A stretch of 64,000 nt of DNA from Eulemur rufifrons (lineage: Eukaryota > Chordata > Mammalia > Primates > Lemuridae): NCBI RefSeq assembly GCF_041146395.1, contig NC_091009.1:1637001-1701000 (forward strand). The letters are read 5' to 3'. Below, piece by piece: positions 35,673-54,200 of this stretch. The notes beneath the pieces are model-generated. The model saw only the letters and a list, made by a program, of their open reading frames with translations. It did not search any database and was not told where the DNA came from. The translations under genes were made by a program, and so were the position numbers. The stretch's first letter is position 1. The number at the start of each line of letters is the position of its first letter.

Positions 35673-35864
35673 ATTCTCAGACTTCTTGCTTTCTCAGAGT
35701 TTACAAAGCCTACAATCCTCCCATGCCATGTGTAGAAGGAGGCTCGGCCACTGTGTCCGGCATGAAACCAGGGGGCCCATACCCAGCATATGATAGAATG
35801 GCTTCTGGCATCTATCCCAGCCCCCTAAGCCCCCTCCTAGAGCAGGGAGGGCTCGTGATATAAG
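35673..35864 (+). repeat. E1 core, diverged
   Basis: It has CTCAGAGTTTACAAAGCCTA and CATGTGTAGAAGGAGG. The second half is shortened (CTCCTAGAGCAGGGAGGGCTC). Confidence 0.75.
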
Positions 35865-36752
35865 CATAAACACTACCCCTCACCCATAACCCTAACCCTG
35901 AACATCACAGCTCACCCTGATACTATTGCTCACCTTAACACATCAACCTCACCATAACTCTAACTTGAACCCGTTATCCTAACGTTAATGCATAAGACTT
36001 ACCCTAAGAACAACCCCTATCCCTTAATTCTAACCCTAACTCCTAGCCACAATTATAACACCTAATCCCTAAGGCTAATTCAAAACTGCTAAACATTACC
36101 TTACCCCTACAAACAACCCTAACACTAACCCTAACCCTAACCGCTAACCCTAACCGTACACCTAAAAATAACCGTAACACTTGACACTTAACCCTAACCC
36201 CTAACCTTAACCCTAACCCTTAACCTTGATCCTAATCCTAACAATTAAACCTAACCCTAACTCTTAAGCCTAACACTAACACGTACCCTAATGCCTAGAC
36301 CTAACCCTAAGAGTAAACGTAACCCCTAACCCTAACCCTAATCCCTAATGCTAACCCTAACACTGAACCCTAATCCTAAGCCTTAAACCTAACTCTATCC
36401 TTAAGCCATAAGCCTAGCCCTAACTGTTAACCCCACACTAACCCTTAACTCGAACTGTAACCCTAACCCTTAAAACTAAACCTAACACTTAACGCTAACC
36501 CTAAGCCTTAACGCTTAACCCTTATCCTATCCCTTAACCCTAACCCTAACCCCTAATGCTAACCATAACCCCACCATAAATCTAACCCTAGCCCCTAACC
36601 CAACCCTAACCCCTAAACCCTAACCCTATCACTAAACCCAACACCTACTCCCTAACCCCTAATCCTCACTCGAAGCTTAAGCCCTAACCCTAAGCCCTCT
36701 CCCTGACTAATCTTCATTCCTAACTCTAACCATAATCCTAACCCTAAATCTA

Positions 36753-36946
36753 ATTCTCAGACTTCTTGCTATCTCAGAGTTTTAAAAGCCTACAATTCTC
36801 CAAAGCCATGCGTGAAAGCTAGCTCTACCACAGTGTCCTGCATGAAACCCAGGAGCCCATACTCTGTGTACAATAGAGTGGGTTCCTGGGGACAATCACA
36901 GCCCCCTAACTCCCCCTGCTAGTGCTGACAGGGCCTATGCCCTAAG
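36753..36946 (+). repeat. E1 core, b-like, diverged
   Basis: It has CATACTCTGTGTACAATAG and GGGGACAATCACAGCC, between the E1b and E1c forms. An E1 core follows an E1 core here with no E2 between. Confidence 0.75.
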
Positions 36947-37761
36947 CAAAAACCCTGCACCTCACCCATAACCCTAACCCTGAACATAACACCTAACCCT
37001 GATGTTATTGTTCACCTTAACACGTAAACCTCACTGTAACCCTAACTTTAACCCCCTATCCTAATGTTATTGAATAACACTTACCCTAAGAACAAACCCT
37101 ATCCCTTAATTCTAAGCCTAACTCCTAGCATAACCGTAACACCTAATCCCTAACCTTAATTCTCAACTGTTAAACTTTACCTTCACCCTACAAACAACCC
37201 TAACACTAACCCTAACTCTAACCGCTAACCCTAACCCTAACCATTACACTGATCATAATCCTAACAATTAAACCTAACCCTAATTCTTAACCCTAACACG
37301 AACCATTACCATAATGCCTAGACCTAACCCTAACTGTAACCCTAACCCCTAACCCTAACCCTAACCGCTAATGCTAACCCTAACCCCGAACCCTAAACCT
37401 AACCCTAACCCTATCCCTTAAACCTATTACTATCCCTAAACCATTACCCTAATCGCAACTGTTAACCCTCACTCTCACCCTTAACTTGGACCGAAACCCT
37501 AACCCTTAACCCTAACCTTAACCCTTACTGCTAATCTTAAGCCTTCACCCTTTACCTTAATCCTATCTCGTAAGCCTAACCCTAAGGCTGACCCCTAACC
37601 CGCCCGAACATTAACCCTAACCCTAAATCTAACGCTAGCCCCTTACAAAAACCTAACACCTAACCCCTGACACACTAATCCTAACTTCTAATTCCTAACA
37701 GCTAAACTTCACTCAAACCCTAACCTCTAACCCTAAACACATAACCCTAACCATAACCCTA

Positions 37762-37946
37762 ATTCTCACACTTCCTCCGTTCTCAGAGTTGACCAAGCCT
37801 ACAATAGAGCCATGCCACAAATGAGAAGAGGCTCTGCCTGAGTCCTGCATGTAGGTCTGGGCCCGAGGCCCAGGTACGATGGTGTGGTGTTGAGGCGACC
37901 CAGTCTGCACCCTTCCCACCATAGATTAAACAGAGCATGTGCCCTT
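37762..37946 (+). repeat. E2 core, diverged
   Basis: CACACTTCCTCCGTTCTCAG and GATGGTGTGGTGTTGAGG mark E2. The end is GCATGTGCCCTT. Confidence 0.78.
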
Positions 37947-38462
37947 AAACTAACCACTAAATCTAAGCCCTAACACTAAACCTAAATCCTAACCCTAAAC
38001 CTCGGCCCTTATCCTAACGCCCAACAGTAACACTAAACACTCACCCTAAACTTAACCCGTAACCCGAACCCCTAAATGTAACCCTAACCATGAACCCTAA
38101 ACCTAACCCTAACCTCTAGCCATAACCATAACACTTAACTCTAACCCTAAACGTTACACGAAGCCTTATTCCTAACCCTAACCCCAACCGTAACACTTAA
38201 TCTTGACCCTTACCATTAACCCTCACACTAACCCTTAACCCTAACCCTAATCCTAATCTTTAACCATAAACCTAACACTGAAGCCTAACCCTGTGCCAAA
38301 CGCTAAAACCAAACCTTAACCCTAACCCTGAAACTTAACCGTAAACGTAACTGTAACTATTAAAAATAACACTAACCTTTAACGCTAACCCCTAACCCTC
38401 AGAGGCCACCCTAACACTAATCTTCCTCTCTAAACATTACCATAATCCTACCCCTAAATCTA

Positions 38463-38661
38463 ATTCTCAGACTTCTTGCTTTCTCAGAGTTAAGAAAGCC
38501 TACAATCCTCCCATGCCATGAGTAAAAGGGGGCTCTTCCACTGTGTCCTGCATGAAACCCAGGAGCCCATACCCAGCGTATGATAGAGTGCGTTCCCGGG
38601 GACAATCCCATCCCTCTAACCCCCAACCCCCACCCAGTGCAGACAGGGACCGTACGCTAAG
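38463..38661 (+). repeat. E1c core
   Basis: CATGAGTAAAAGGGGGC, CATACCCAGCGTATG and TTCCCGGGGACAATCC mark E1c. The CATAC/GTATG pair is kept although its loop changed to CCAGC. Confidence 0.8.
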
Positions 38662-39428
38662 TATAAACACTATCCCTAACAGATAACCCTCACCCTCAAT
38701 ATAAAACCTGACCCTGAACCTATTGCTCACCTTAAAACATAAACCTCTCCGAAACCCTAACTTATCCCCTTATCTTAACATTAATGTATAACACCCTGAG
38801 AAGAAGCCCTATCCCATAATTCTAAATCTAATCCCCAGCCATAACCCTAACACCTCATCCCTAATTCTAAAATGCCAACCCTACCTTCACCCTACCAACA
38901 ACCCTAACCCTAACCCTAAACCCTTACCCTAACCCTACGCCTAAAAATAACCCTAACCATTGATCCTTAGTCATAACCCCTAAACCTTAACCCTAACCCT
39001 TCATGCTAATCCCAATCCTAACCATTAAACATAACCCTACTTAACCCTACCGCTAACCTCTACCCTAATGCCTAGATATCTAACCCCAACACTGACCTAC
39101 AGTTAACACTAATCCTAACCCCAAATCCTAACCTTAAAGCTGAACCATAAACATAACCCTTAACCCTAACCCTATCCCTAACCCCCTAACCCTAACCCTA
39201 ACTGTTAAGCCTCACCCTAACATTAACCCTGACTCTAACCCTATCCCTTAACCCTAACCCCTAACCCTAACGCTAACCACAACCCTAAACCTAACCCTGG
39301 CCCCCTAACCCAGACTTAACACCTTACCCCTAACACAAACTCTAACCCTAACCACTAATCCCTAGCACCTGACCCTGACTCGAAACCTAACCCCTAACTC
39401 GAAACCCCTAAACCCAAACCTAACCCTA

Positions 39429-39614
39429 ATTCTCACACTACTTCCATTCCCAGAGTGAAGCAAGCCTACAATACAGCCATGCCATGTGTGAGATGAGGCT
39501 CCGCCTGAGTCCTGCATGTAGGTTTTGTCCCAAGGCCCAGGGAATGATGTTGTGCTTTCGTGGTGACTCAGACCACACCCCTGTCACCGTAGATTAACCA
39601 GGTCCAGTGCCCTT
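39429..39614 (+). repeat. E2 core
   Basis: It is close to the E2 of the outer arrays, with CATGTAGGTTTTGTCC and GACTCAGACC as private changes. Confidence 0.82.
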
Positions 39615-40141
39615 AAACTGACCGCTAAATCTAAGCCCTACCACCAACCCTAACCCCTGACCCTGAACCTAAGCCCCGAGCCTAAAGCCCAACACTAACT
39701 CCAAACACTTACCCTAAACCTAATCCCTATCCCTAATGCTAAACCCTAAACGTAACCCTAACCGTGAACAGTAAACCTAACCCTAACCTCTAACACAAAT
39801 CCTAACACATAACTCTAACCCTAAAACTAACCCTAACCCTTAACCCTGAACCTAAACCCTAACCCTATCCCTTAACCTTAACCTTAACCGTTAACTCTCA
39901 TGCTAACCTTTAATCCTAACCCTAATCCTAATCTTCAACCCTAAACCTAACACAACCCTAAACCTGTACCAAACCCTAACCCCTCATCTTAACCCTATCC
40001 ACAAACCTCAACCCTAAAACGAACTGTAACCGTTAAACCTAACAGTAACCTTAAACCGTAACCCTAATCTGTAACCCTATCCCCTCACCATAACACTACA
40101 CTTCATCCTGAACCCTAACCATAATCCTAACCCTAAATCTA

Positions 40142-43100
40142 ATTCTCAGACTTCTTGCTTTCTTAGAGTTTAGAAAGCCTGCAATCCTCCCATGCCATGT
40201 GGGAAAGGAGGCTCTACCACTGTGTCCTGCATGAAAACCACGGGCCCATACCCAGAGTCTGATACAGTGGGTTCCCGGTGACAATCCCAGCCCCCTAACC
40301 TCGCCCCAGCTTAATGTAGACAGGGCCCGTGCGCTAAGCATAAACAATACCTTTAACAGATAACCCTAACCCTGAACATAGCACCTAACCCTGTTCCTAT
40401 TTGTCCCCTTAACACGTAAACCTCACCGTGAGCCTAACTTTAACCTCTTATCCTAACGTTAATGCATAACCCATTTCCTGAGAACATCCCGTATCCAATA
40501 ATTCTAACCCTATCTCCTAGTCATAACTGTAACACCTAATCCCTAACCCTAATTCTCAACCGCTAAGCCTAACCGTAACGCTGCCTACAACCCTAACACT
40601 GACAGGAACCCTTACTTCTAACCCCAACGCTATGCCTAACAAAAGCCCTAACCCTTCACCGTCACCCTAATCCCTACACATTACCCTAACCCTTAACCGT
40701 AATCCTAATCCTAACCATTAAACCTAACCCTAGCTCTTAAAGCTAACCCTAAACCTTACCCTCACGACTAGACCTAACCCTGACACTAACCTAACACCTA
40801 ACACTAGCCATAACCCCTAAAGCTAACCCTAACCCTGAACCCTAAACCTAACCCTAACACTGATCCTTCACTATATCCCTAACCCCTAAGCCTAATCCTA
40901 ACTGTTATCCCTCACCCTAACACTTAAACTGGACCATAACACTAAACATTAACCCTAACACTAAACTTTAACCCTAACCATAAGCCCAACACTTAACCCT
41001 AATCCTATCCCTTAACCCTAAGCCTAACCCTAACCCCTAACCCTAAACCTAACCCTAACCCCAACCCTAACCCTTAATCTTGACCCTTACCATTAACCCT
41101 CACACTAACCCTAATCCTAATCTTTAACCATAAAGCTAACACTGAAGCCTAACCCTGTGTCAAACGCTAAACCCAAACCTTAACCCTAACCCTCAAACTT
41201 AACCATAAACCTAACTGTAACTGTTAAACCTAACACTAACCTCTAACGCTAACCCTTAACCCTAAGACCCCACCTTAACACTAACCCTAACCCTAAACAT
41301 TATCATAATCCTACCCCTAAATCTAATTCTCGGACTTCTTGCTTTCTTAGAGTTTAGAAAGCCTAAAATCCTCCCATGCCATGAGTAAAAGGGGGCTCTG
41401 CAGCTCTCTCTTGCATGAAACCAGGAGCCCATACCTAGCGTATGATAGAGTGGGTTCCCGGGGAAATCCCATCCCCGTAACCCCAGCCCCCCGCCCAGTG
41501 CAGACAGAGCCTGTACGCTAAATATAAACACTACCACTAACAGATAACCCTCACCCTGAACATAGCACCTGACCCTGATCCTATTGCTCACCTTAAAACA
41601 TAAACCTCCCCGTAACCCTAACTTATCCCCTTAAATTAACGTTAATGCATAACACCCTGAGAAGGAGCCCTATCCCATAATTCTAATCCTAACCCCTAGC
41701 CATAACCGTAACACTTCATCCTTAATTCTAAAATGCCAACCCTAACCTTCACCCTACCAACAACCCTAACCCTAACCCTAATCCCTAACACTAAGCCCTC
41801 ACCCTATCACTAATCCTCATCCCTAAACCGTACCATAATACTAACTCTAAATCTAACTCTCAGACTTCTTGCTTTCTCAGAGTTTTGAAAGCCTACAATC
41901 CTACTAAGCCATGCAGGAAAGCCCGCTCTGCCACAGTGTCCTGCATGAAACCCAGAGGCCCATACACTGCGTACGATAGAGTGGGTTCCCAGCGACCATC
42001 ACAGACCCCTAACTTCGCCTCCTAGTGCATACAGGGCCTGTGCCCTAAGCACAAACCCTACCCCTCACCCATAACCCTAACCCGAAACATAACACCTGAC
42101 CCTGATCCTACTGTCCACCTTAACACGTAAACCTCACCGTAACCCTAACTTTAACCCCTTATATTAACGATAATGCATGACACCCTGAGAACAAGCCCTA
42201 TAGCGTAATTCTAACCCTAACTCCTAGCCATAACCGTAACACCTAATCCCTAATTCTGAAACGCCAACCCTAACCTTAATCCTACCAACAACACTAACAC
42301 TAACCCTAAACACTTACCCTAACCCTACACCTAAAAGTAACCCTAACCATTGATACTTACTCATAACCCCTAAACCTTAACCCTAACCCTTCACGCTAAT
42401 CCCAATCCTAACCATTAAACATAACCCTACTTAACTCTACCCCTAACCTATACCTTAATGCCTAGAGATCTAACCCCAACACTGACCTACAGTTAACACT
42501 AACCCTAACCCCTGATCCTAAACTTAAACCTGAACTATAAAACTAACCCTTCACCCTAACCCTATCCCTAACCCCCTAACCTTAACCCTAAATGTTAAGC
42601 CTCACCCTAACACTTAACCCTGAATCTAAGCCTAAACTTTAACCCTAACACCTAACCCTAACGCTAACCCCAACCCTAAACCTAATCCTGGCCCCCGAAC
42701 CCAGACTTAACACCTAACCCCTAACACTAACTCTAACCCTAACCACTAATCCCTAGCACCTGACCCTGACTCGAAACCTAATCCCTAACTCGAAACCCCT
42801 GACCCCAAACCTATCCCTAATTCTCACACTAATTCCATTTCCAGAGTAAAGCAAGCCTACAATACAGCCATGCCATGTGTGAGATGAGGCTCCGCCTGAG
42901 TCCTGCATGTAGGTCCTCTACCAAGGCCCAGGGAATGATGTTGTGCTTTCGTGGTGACTCCGACCACACCCCTCTCACCGTAGATTAACCAGGTCCTGTG
43001 CCCTTAAACTGACCACTAAAGCTAAGCCCTACCACCAATCCTAACCCCTGACCCTGAACCTAAGCCCAGAGCCTAAAGCCCAACACTAACTCTAAACACT

Positions 43101-43531
43101 TACCCTAAACCTAATCCCTAACACTAATGCTAACCCCTAGAGGTAACCCTAACCGTGAACAGTAAACCTAACCCTACCTCTAACACAAACCCTAACACAT
43201 AACTCTAACCCTAAAACTAACCCTAACGCTTAACCCTGAACCTAAACCCTAACTCTAACCCTTAACCTTAACCTTAACCGTTTACTCTCATGCTAACCTT
43301 TAATCCCAACCCTAATCCTAATCTTCAACCCTAAACCTAACACAACCCTAACCATGTACCAAACCCTAACCCCTCATCTTAACCCTATCTGCAAACCTCA
43401 ACACTAAAACGAACTATAACTGTTAAACCTAAGAGTAACCTTAAACCGTAAACCTAATCTGTAACCCTATCCCGTCACCATAACACTACACTTCATCCTG
43501 AACCCTAACCATAATCCTAACCCTAAATCTA
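40142..43531 (+). repeat. Telomere-like unit R1, four cores
   Basis: Cores are E1a 40142-40338, E1c 41326-41522, E1b 41856-42049 and E2 42820-43005. It forms the passage from the irregular block to the regular right array. The spacer E1c-E1b is only 0.33 kb and contains the E1 tail motif AACGTTAATGCATAA near 41639. Confidence 0.87.
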
Positions 43532-47437
<3,906 letters not shown>

Positions 47438-50400
47438 ATTATAAGACTTCTTCCTTTCTTAGAGTTAGAAAGCCTGCAATCCTCCCATGCCATGCGTGAA
47501 AGGAGGGTCTACCACTGTGTCCTGCATGAAACCCACGGGCCCATACCCAGAGTATGATAGAGTGGGTTCCCGGGTACAATCCCAGCCCCCTAAACTCCCC
47601 CCGCCCGCCTAATGCAGACAGGGCCCGTGCGCTAAGCATAAACAATACCTTTAACAGATAACCCTAACCCTGAACATAACACCCAACCCTGTTCCTATTT
47701 CTCCCCTTAACACGGAAACCTCACCGTGAGCCTAACTTTAACCTCTTATCCTAACGTTAATGCATAACCCATTCCCTGAGAACAACCCCTATCCCATAAT
47801 TCTAACCCTATCTCCTAGTCATAACTGTAACACCTAATCCCTAACCCTAATTCTAAACTGCTAACCCTAACCGTAACCCTACCTACAACCCTAACACTGA
47901 CTGTAACCCTTACTTCTAAACCCAAATCTATGCCTAACAAAAACCCTAACCCTTCACCCTAACCCCTAAGCCTTACCCTAACCCTTAACCCTAATCCTAA
48001 TCCTAAACATTAAACCTAACCCTAGCGCTTAAAGCAAACCCTAAACCTTACCCTCACGACTAGACCGAACCCTGACACTAACCTAACACCTAACCCTAAC
48101 CATAACCCCTAAAGCTAACCCTAACCCTGAACCCTAAACCTAACCCTAACACTGAACCCTCACTATAGCCCCAACCTCTAAGCCTAATCCTAACCGTTAA
48201 CCCTCACCCTAACACTTAAACTGGACCATAACACTAAACATTAACCAGAACACTAAACTTTAACCCTAAACCTGATCCCAACCTTTAACCCTAATCCTAT
48301 CCTTTTACCCTAAGCCTAACCCCTAAACCTAACCCTAACACTAACCCCAATCCTAATTCTAACCATACCCCTTCATAAAACACGAACTCCTAACCCTAAC
48401 ACTTACCAAAAACCCTGATCGCTAATCCCTAACACTAACGCTTAACCTTTACCGTAACCGTTAACCCTCACCCTAACCCTTAACACTGACCCTAACCTTA
48501 ACCTTTAATCTAAGCCTGACCCTTAATCCTAACAGTAAGAAAAACCCTTACGCCAATCTTATCCTTTATCCCTAAACCTAACACTACAGCTAAAAATAAC
48601 CCTAACCTTTGATCCTTAAACCTAACCCCTCACATTTAACCCCAAACCCTAACCCTAATCCTAAGCATTAAACCTAACCCTATCTCTTAACCCTTACTCT
48701 AACGCCTAGATCTAACCCTAAATGTAACCTACCACCTAATCCTAACCTTAAGCCCTAATGCTAACTCTAAACCCTGAACCCTGAACCTACCCATAACCCT
48801 TAACACTAACCCTATCTATAAACCTTAACCCTGACCCTAACCATTACCCGCACCCAAACATTTAACCCTGACCCTAACCCTAATCCTTAACGATAACCCT
48901 AACACTAAACACTAACCCTAAGCTCAACACTTGACCCTAATCCTATCCCTTAACCCTAACCCTAACTCTAACCCTAATGCTACCCCTAAACGTAAGCCTA
49001 ACCGTGAACAGTAAACCTAATCCTAACCTCTAACACAAACCATGGCACATAACTCTAACCCTAAAACTAACCCTAACCCTAACGCTAACGCTAACTCTTA
49101 ACCTTAACCCTAAGCATTAACTCTCACGCTAACCTTTAATCCTAACCCTAATCCTAATCTTCAACCCTAAACCTAACACTTAACCCTAACCCTGTACCAA
49201 ACCCTAACCCCTCATCTTTACCCTAACCGTAAACCTCAACCCTAAACCAAAGTGTAACTGTTAAATCTAAGAGTAACCTTTAACCCTAACCCTAATCCCT
49301 AACCCTAAGCCCTCACCCTAACACTAAACTTCATCCTTAACCCTAACCATAACCCTAACCCTAAATCTAATTCTCAGACTTCTTGCTTTCTTAGAGTTTA
49401 GAAAGCCTGCAATCCTCCCATGCCATGCGTGAAAGGACGCTCTGCCAGTGTCCTGCCTAAAACCCAGAGGCCCATACACTGCATACGATAGAGTGGGTTC
49501 CCAGCGACCATCACAGACACCTAACTTTGCCTCCTAGGGCATACAGGGCCCGTGCCCTAAGCGTAAACCCTACCATTCAACCATAAGCCAAACCCAGAAC
49601 ATAACACATAACCCTGATCCTACTGCTCACCTTAACAGGTAAACCTCACCGTAACCCTAACTTTAACCCGATATCTTAACGTTAATGCATGACACCCTGA
49701 GAACAAGCCCTATACCGTCATTCTAACCATAACTCCTAGCCATAACCGTAACACCTAATCCCTAATTCTGAAATGCCAACCCTAACCTTAACCCGACCAA
49801 CAACACTAACACTAACCCTAACCTCTTACCCTAAACCTACGCCTAAAAGTAACCCTAACGGTTGATCCTTAGTCATAACCCCTAACCTTAACCCTAACCC
49901 TTAACCCTATTCCCAATCCTAACCATTAAACATAACCCAAACAATTAACCCTAACCCTAACCTTTACCCTAATGCCTAGAGATCTAACCCCAACACTGAC
50001 CTACAGTTAACACTAACCCCAACCCCTAATGCTAAACATAAACCTGAACCATACTTCTAACCCTTAACTCTAACATTATCCCTAACCTCTAAGCTTATCC
50101 CCAACTGTTAACCCTCTAACCCTCACCCTGATACCTAACCCTCTCCCTTAACCCTAACCCCTAACCCTAACGCTAACTCCAACCCTAAACCTTACCCTGG
50201 CCCCCTAACCCAGACTTAACACCTAACCCCTAACACTAACTCTAACCCTAACCACTAATCCCTAGCACCTAACCCTGACTCGAAACCTAACCCCTAACTC
50301 GAAATCCCTAACCCCAACCCCAACCCTAATTCTCACACTACTTCCATTCCCAGAGTGACGGAAGCCTACAATACAGCCATGCCATGTGTGAGATGAGGCT

Positions 50401-51256
50401 CCGACTGAGTCCTGCATGTAGGTCCTCTCCCAAGGCCCAGGGAATGATGTTGTGCTTTCGTGATGACTTCGACCGCACCCCTCTCACCTTAGATTAACCA
50501 GGTGTTGTGCCCTTTAACTCACTGCTAAAGCTAGGCAGTACCACCGACCCTAACCCCTGACCCTGAACCGAAGCCCCGAGCCTGAAGCCCAACACTAACT
50601 CTAAACCCTTACCCTAAAACTAATCCCTAACCCTAATGCTAAACCTTAAACGTAACCCTAACCGTGAACAGTAAACCTAACCCTAACCTCTAACACAAAC
50701 CATAGCACATAACTCTAACCCTAAAACTAACTCTAACCCTAACAGTAAACCCTAACTCTAAACCTTATCCCTAAGCGTTAAATCTCATGCTAACCTTTAA
50801 TCCTAACCCTAATCCTAATCTTCAACCCTAAACCTAACACTTAACCCTAATCCTATCCCTTAACCCTAACCTTAACTCTAATGCTAAACCCTAAACGTAA
50901 CCCTAACCGTGAACGGTAAACCTAACCCTAACCTCTAACACAAACCATAGCACATAACTCTAACCCTAAAACTAACCCTAACCCTAACAGTAAACCCTGA
51001 GCGTTAACTCTGACGCTAACCTTTAATCCTAACCCTAATCCTAATCTTCAACCCTAAACCTAACACTTAACCCTAAACGTCTACCAAACCCTAACCCCTC
51101 ATCTTAACCCTAACCGTAAACCTGAACCCTAAACTGAACTGTAGCCGTTAAACCTAAGAGTAACCTTTAACCCTAACCCTAATCCCTAACCTTAAGGCCT
51201 CACCCTAACACTAAACTTCATCCTTAATCCTAACCATAATCCTAACCCTAAATCTA
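47438..51256 (+). repeat. Telomere-like unit R3
   Basis: Cores are E1a 47438-47636, E1b 49370-49561 and E2 50329-50514. The E1a begins with an altered AATTATAAGACTTCTTCC, shared with 61672. After E2 a 245-bp direct duplication (starts 50636 and 50881) lengthens the unit to 3.82 kb. Confidence 0.9.
50636..51125 (+). repeat. 245-bp tandem duplication in R3
   Basis: ATGCTAAACC...CGTAACCC begins at 50636 and again at 50881. Both copies run through CATAGCACATAACTCT and CTAATCTTCAACCC. The same pair is in R5 (57157 and 57402). Confidence 0.8.
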
Positions 51257-54200
51257 ATTCTCAGACTTCTTGCTTTCTTAGAGTTTAGAAAGCCTGCAAT
51301 CCTCCCATGCCATGCGTGAAAGGAGGCTCTACCACTGTGTCCTGCATGAAACCCATGGGCCCATACCCAGAGGACGATACAGTGGGTTCCCGGGTACAAT
51401 CCCAGCCCTCTAAACTCCCCCCGCCCGCCTAATGCAGACAGGGCCCGTGTGCTAAGCATAAACAATACCTTTAACAGATAACCCTAACCCTGAACATAAC
51501 ACTCAACCCTGTTCCTATTTCTCCCCTTAACACGTAAACCTCACCATCAGCCTAACTTTAACCTCTTATCCTAACGTTAATGCATAACCCATTCCCTGAG
51601 AACAACCCCTATCCCATAATTCTAACCCTATCTGCTAGTCATCACTGGAACACCTAATCCCTAACCCTAATTCTAAACCGCTAACCCTAACCGGAACCCT
51701 ACCTACAACCCTAACATTGACAGTAACCCTTACTTCTAACCCCAACGCTATGCCTAACAAAAACCCTAACCCTTGACCCAAACCCCTAAGCCTTACGCTA
51801 AACCTTAACCCTAATCCTAATCCTAACCATTAAACCTAACCCTAGCTCTTAAAGCTAACCCTAAACTTTACCCTCACGACTAGACCTAACCCTGACACTA
51901 ACCTAACACCTAACCCTAACCAGAACCCCTAAAGCTAACCCTGAACCCTATCCCTAACTCTAGAAGTAAACTTTAACCCTAAACCTAAGCCCAACCCATA
52001 ACCCTAATCCTATCCTTTTACCCTAAAACTAACCCCTAAACCTAACCCCTATACCTAACCTTAACTCTAACCCCAATCCTAATTCTAACCATACCCCTTC
52101 ATAAAACACGAACTCCTAACCTCTAACCCTAACACTAACCAAAAACCCTAATCGCTAATCCCTAACCCTAACGCTTAACATTTACCCTAACCGTTAACCC
52201 TCACCGTAATTCTTAACACTGACCCTAACCTTAACCTTTAACTCTAAGCCTAACCCTTAACCCTACAGTAAGGAAGACCCTTAATGCTAATGGTATCCCT
52301 TATCCCTAACCCTAACACTACAGCTAAAAATAACCCTAACGTTTGATCCTTAAACCTAACCCCTAACAATTACTTTAACCCCAAACCCTAACCCTAATCC
52401 TAAGCATTAAACCTAACCCTATCTCTTAACCCTAACCCTAGCCCTTACCCTAACGCCTAGTTCTAACCCTAAATCTAACCTCCCGCCTAATCCTAACCTT
52501 AAACCCTAATGTCAACGCTAACCCTGAACCCTAAACCTACCCGTAACCCTTAACACGAACCCTATCCGTAAACCTTAACCCTGACCCTAACCATTACCCG
52601 CACCCAAGCATTTAACCCTGACCCTACCCCTAATCCTTAATGATAACCCTAACACTAAACCCTAACCCTAAGCCCAACACTTAACCCTAATCCTATCCCT
52701 TAACCCTAACCCTAACCCTAACCCTAATGCTAACCCCTAAACGTAACCCTAACCGTGAACAGTAAACCTAACCCTAACCTCTAACACAAACCATAGCACA
52801 TAACTCTAAACCTAAAACTAACCCTAACCCTAAACCTAACCCTAAACCCTAACTCTTAACCTTAACCCTAAGCGTTAACTCTCACGCGAACCTTTAATCC
52901 TAACCCTAATCCTAATCTTCCACCCTAAACCTAACACTTAACCCTAACCCTGTACCAAACCCTAACCCCTCATCTTAACCCTAACCTTAAACCTCAACCC
53001 TAAACCAAAGTGTAACCGTTAAATCTAAGAGTAACCTTTAACCCTAACCGTAATCCCTAAGCCTAAGCCTTCACCCTAACACTGAACTTGATCCTTAACC
53101 CTAACCATAACCCTAACCCTAAATCTAATTCTCAGAGTTCTTGCTTTCTTAGAGTTTAGAAAGCCTGCAATCCTCCCACGCCATGCGTGAAAGGAGGCTC
53201 TGCCACAGTGTCCTGCATGAAACCCAGAGGCCCATACACTGCGTGCGGTAGAGTGGGTTCCCAGCGACCATCACAGACACCTAACTTTGCCTCCTAGGGC
53301 ATAGAGGGCCCGTGCCCTAAGCATAAACCCTACCCCTCACCCATAAGCCTAACCCACAACATAACACCTAACCCTGATCCTACTCCTCACCTTAACAGGT
53401 AAACCTAACCATAACCCTAACTTTAACCCCATATCTTAACGTTAATGCATGACACCCTGAGAACAAGCCCTATACCGTCATTATAACCCTACCTCCTAGC
53501 TATAACCGTAACACCTAATCCCTAATTCTGAAGCGCCAACCCTAACCTTAACCCGACCAACAACACTAACAGTAACCCTAACCCCTTACCCTAATCCTAC
53601 GCCTAAAAGTAACCCTAACCGTTGATCCTTCGTCATAACCCCAAACTTAACCCTAACCCTTAACCTATTCCCAATCCTAACCATTAAACAGAACCCTAAC
53701 TCTTAACCCTAACCCTAACCTTTACCCTAATGCCTAGAGATCTAACCCCAACACTGACCTACAGTTAACACTAACCCCAACCCCTAATGCTAACCTTAAA
53801 CCTGAACCAAGCTCCTAACCCTTAACCCTAACACTATCCCTAACCCCTAAGCCTAACCCCAACTGTTAACCCTCTAACCCTCACCCTGAATCCTAACCCT
53901 ATCCCTTAACCCTAACCCCTAACCCTAACGCTAACTCCAACCCTAAACCTTACCCTGGCCCCCTAACCCAGACTTAACACCTTACCCCTAACACTAACTC
54001 TAACCCTAACCACTAATCCCTAGCACCTAACCCTGACTCGAAACCTAACCCCTAACACGAAAAACCCTAACCCCAACCCCAACCCTAATTCTCACACTAC
54101 TTCCATTCCCAGAGTGAAGCAAGCCTACAATACAGCCATTCCATGTGTGAGATGAGGCTCCGCCTGAGTCCTGAATGGAGGTCCTGTCTCAAGGCCCAGG

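Larger units (their letters stand above)
32931..40141 (+). repeat. Irregular, diverged CCCTAA telomere-like block
   Basis: The plus strand is again C-rich. E1 and E2 cores follow one another without a fixed higher-order period (E2 remnant, E1, E2, E1, E1, E2, E1c, E2), with spacers of about 0.5-1.2 kb of degenerate hexamers. Copies differ from one another far more than in the flanking homogeneous arrays, so this looks like an old part of the array. Confidence 0.9.
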
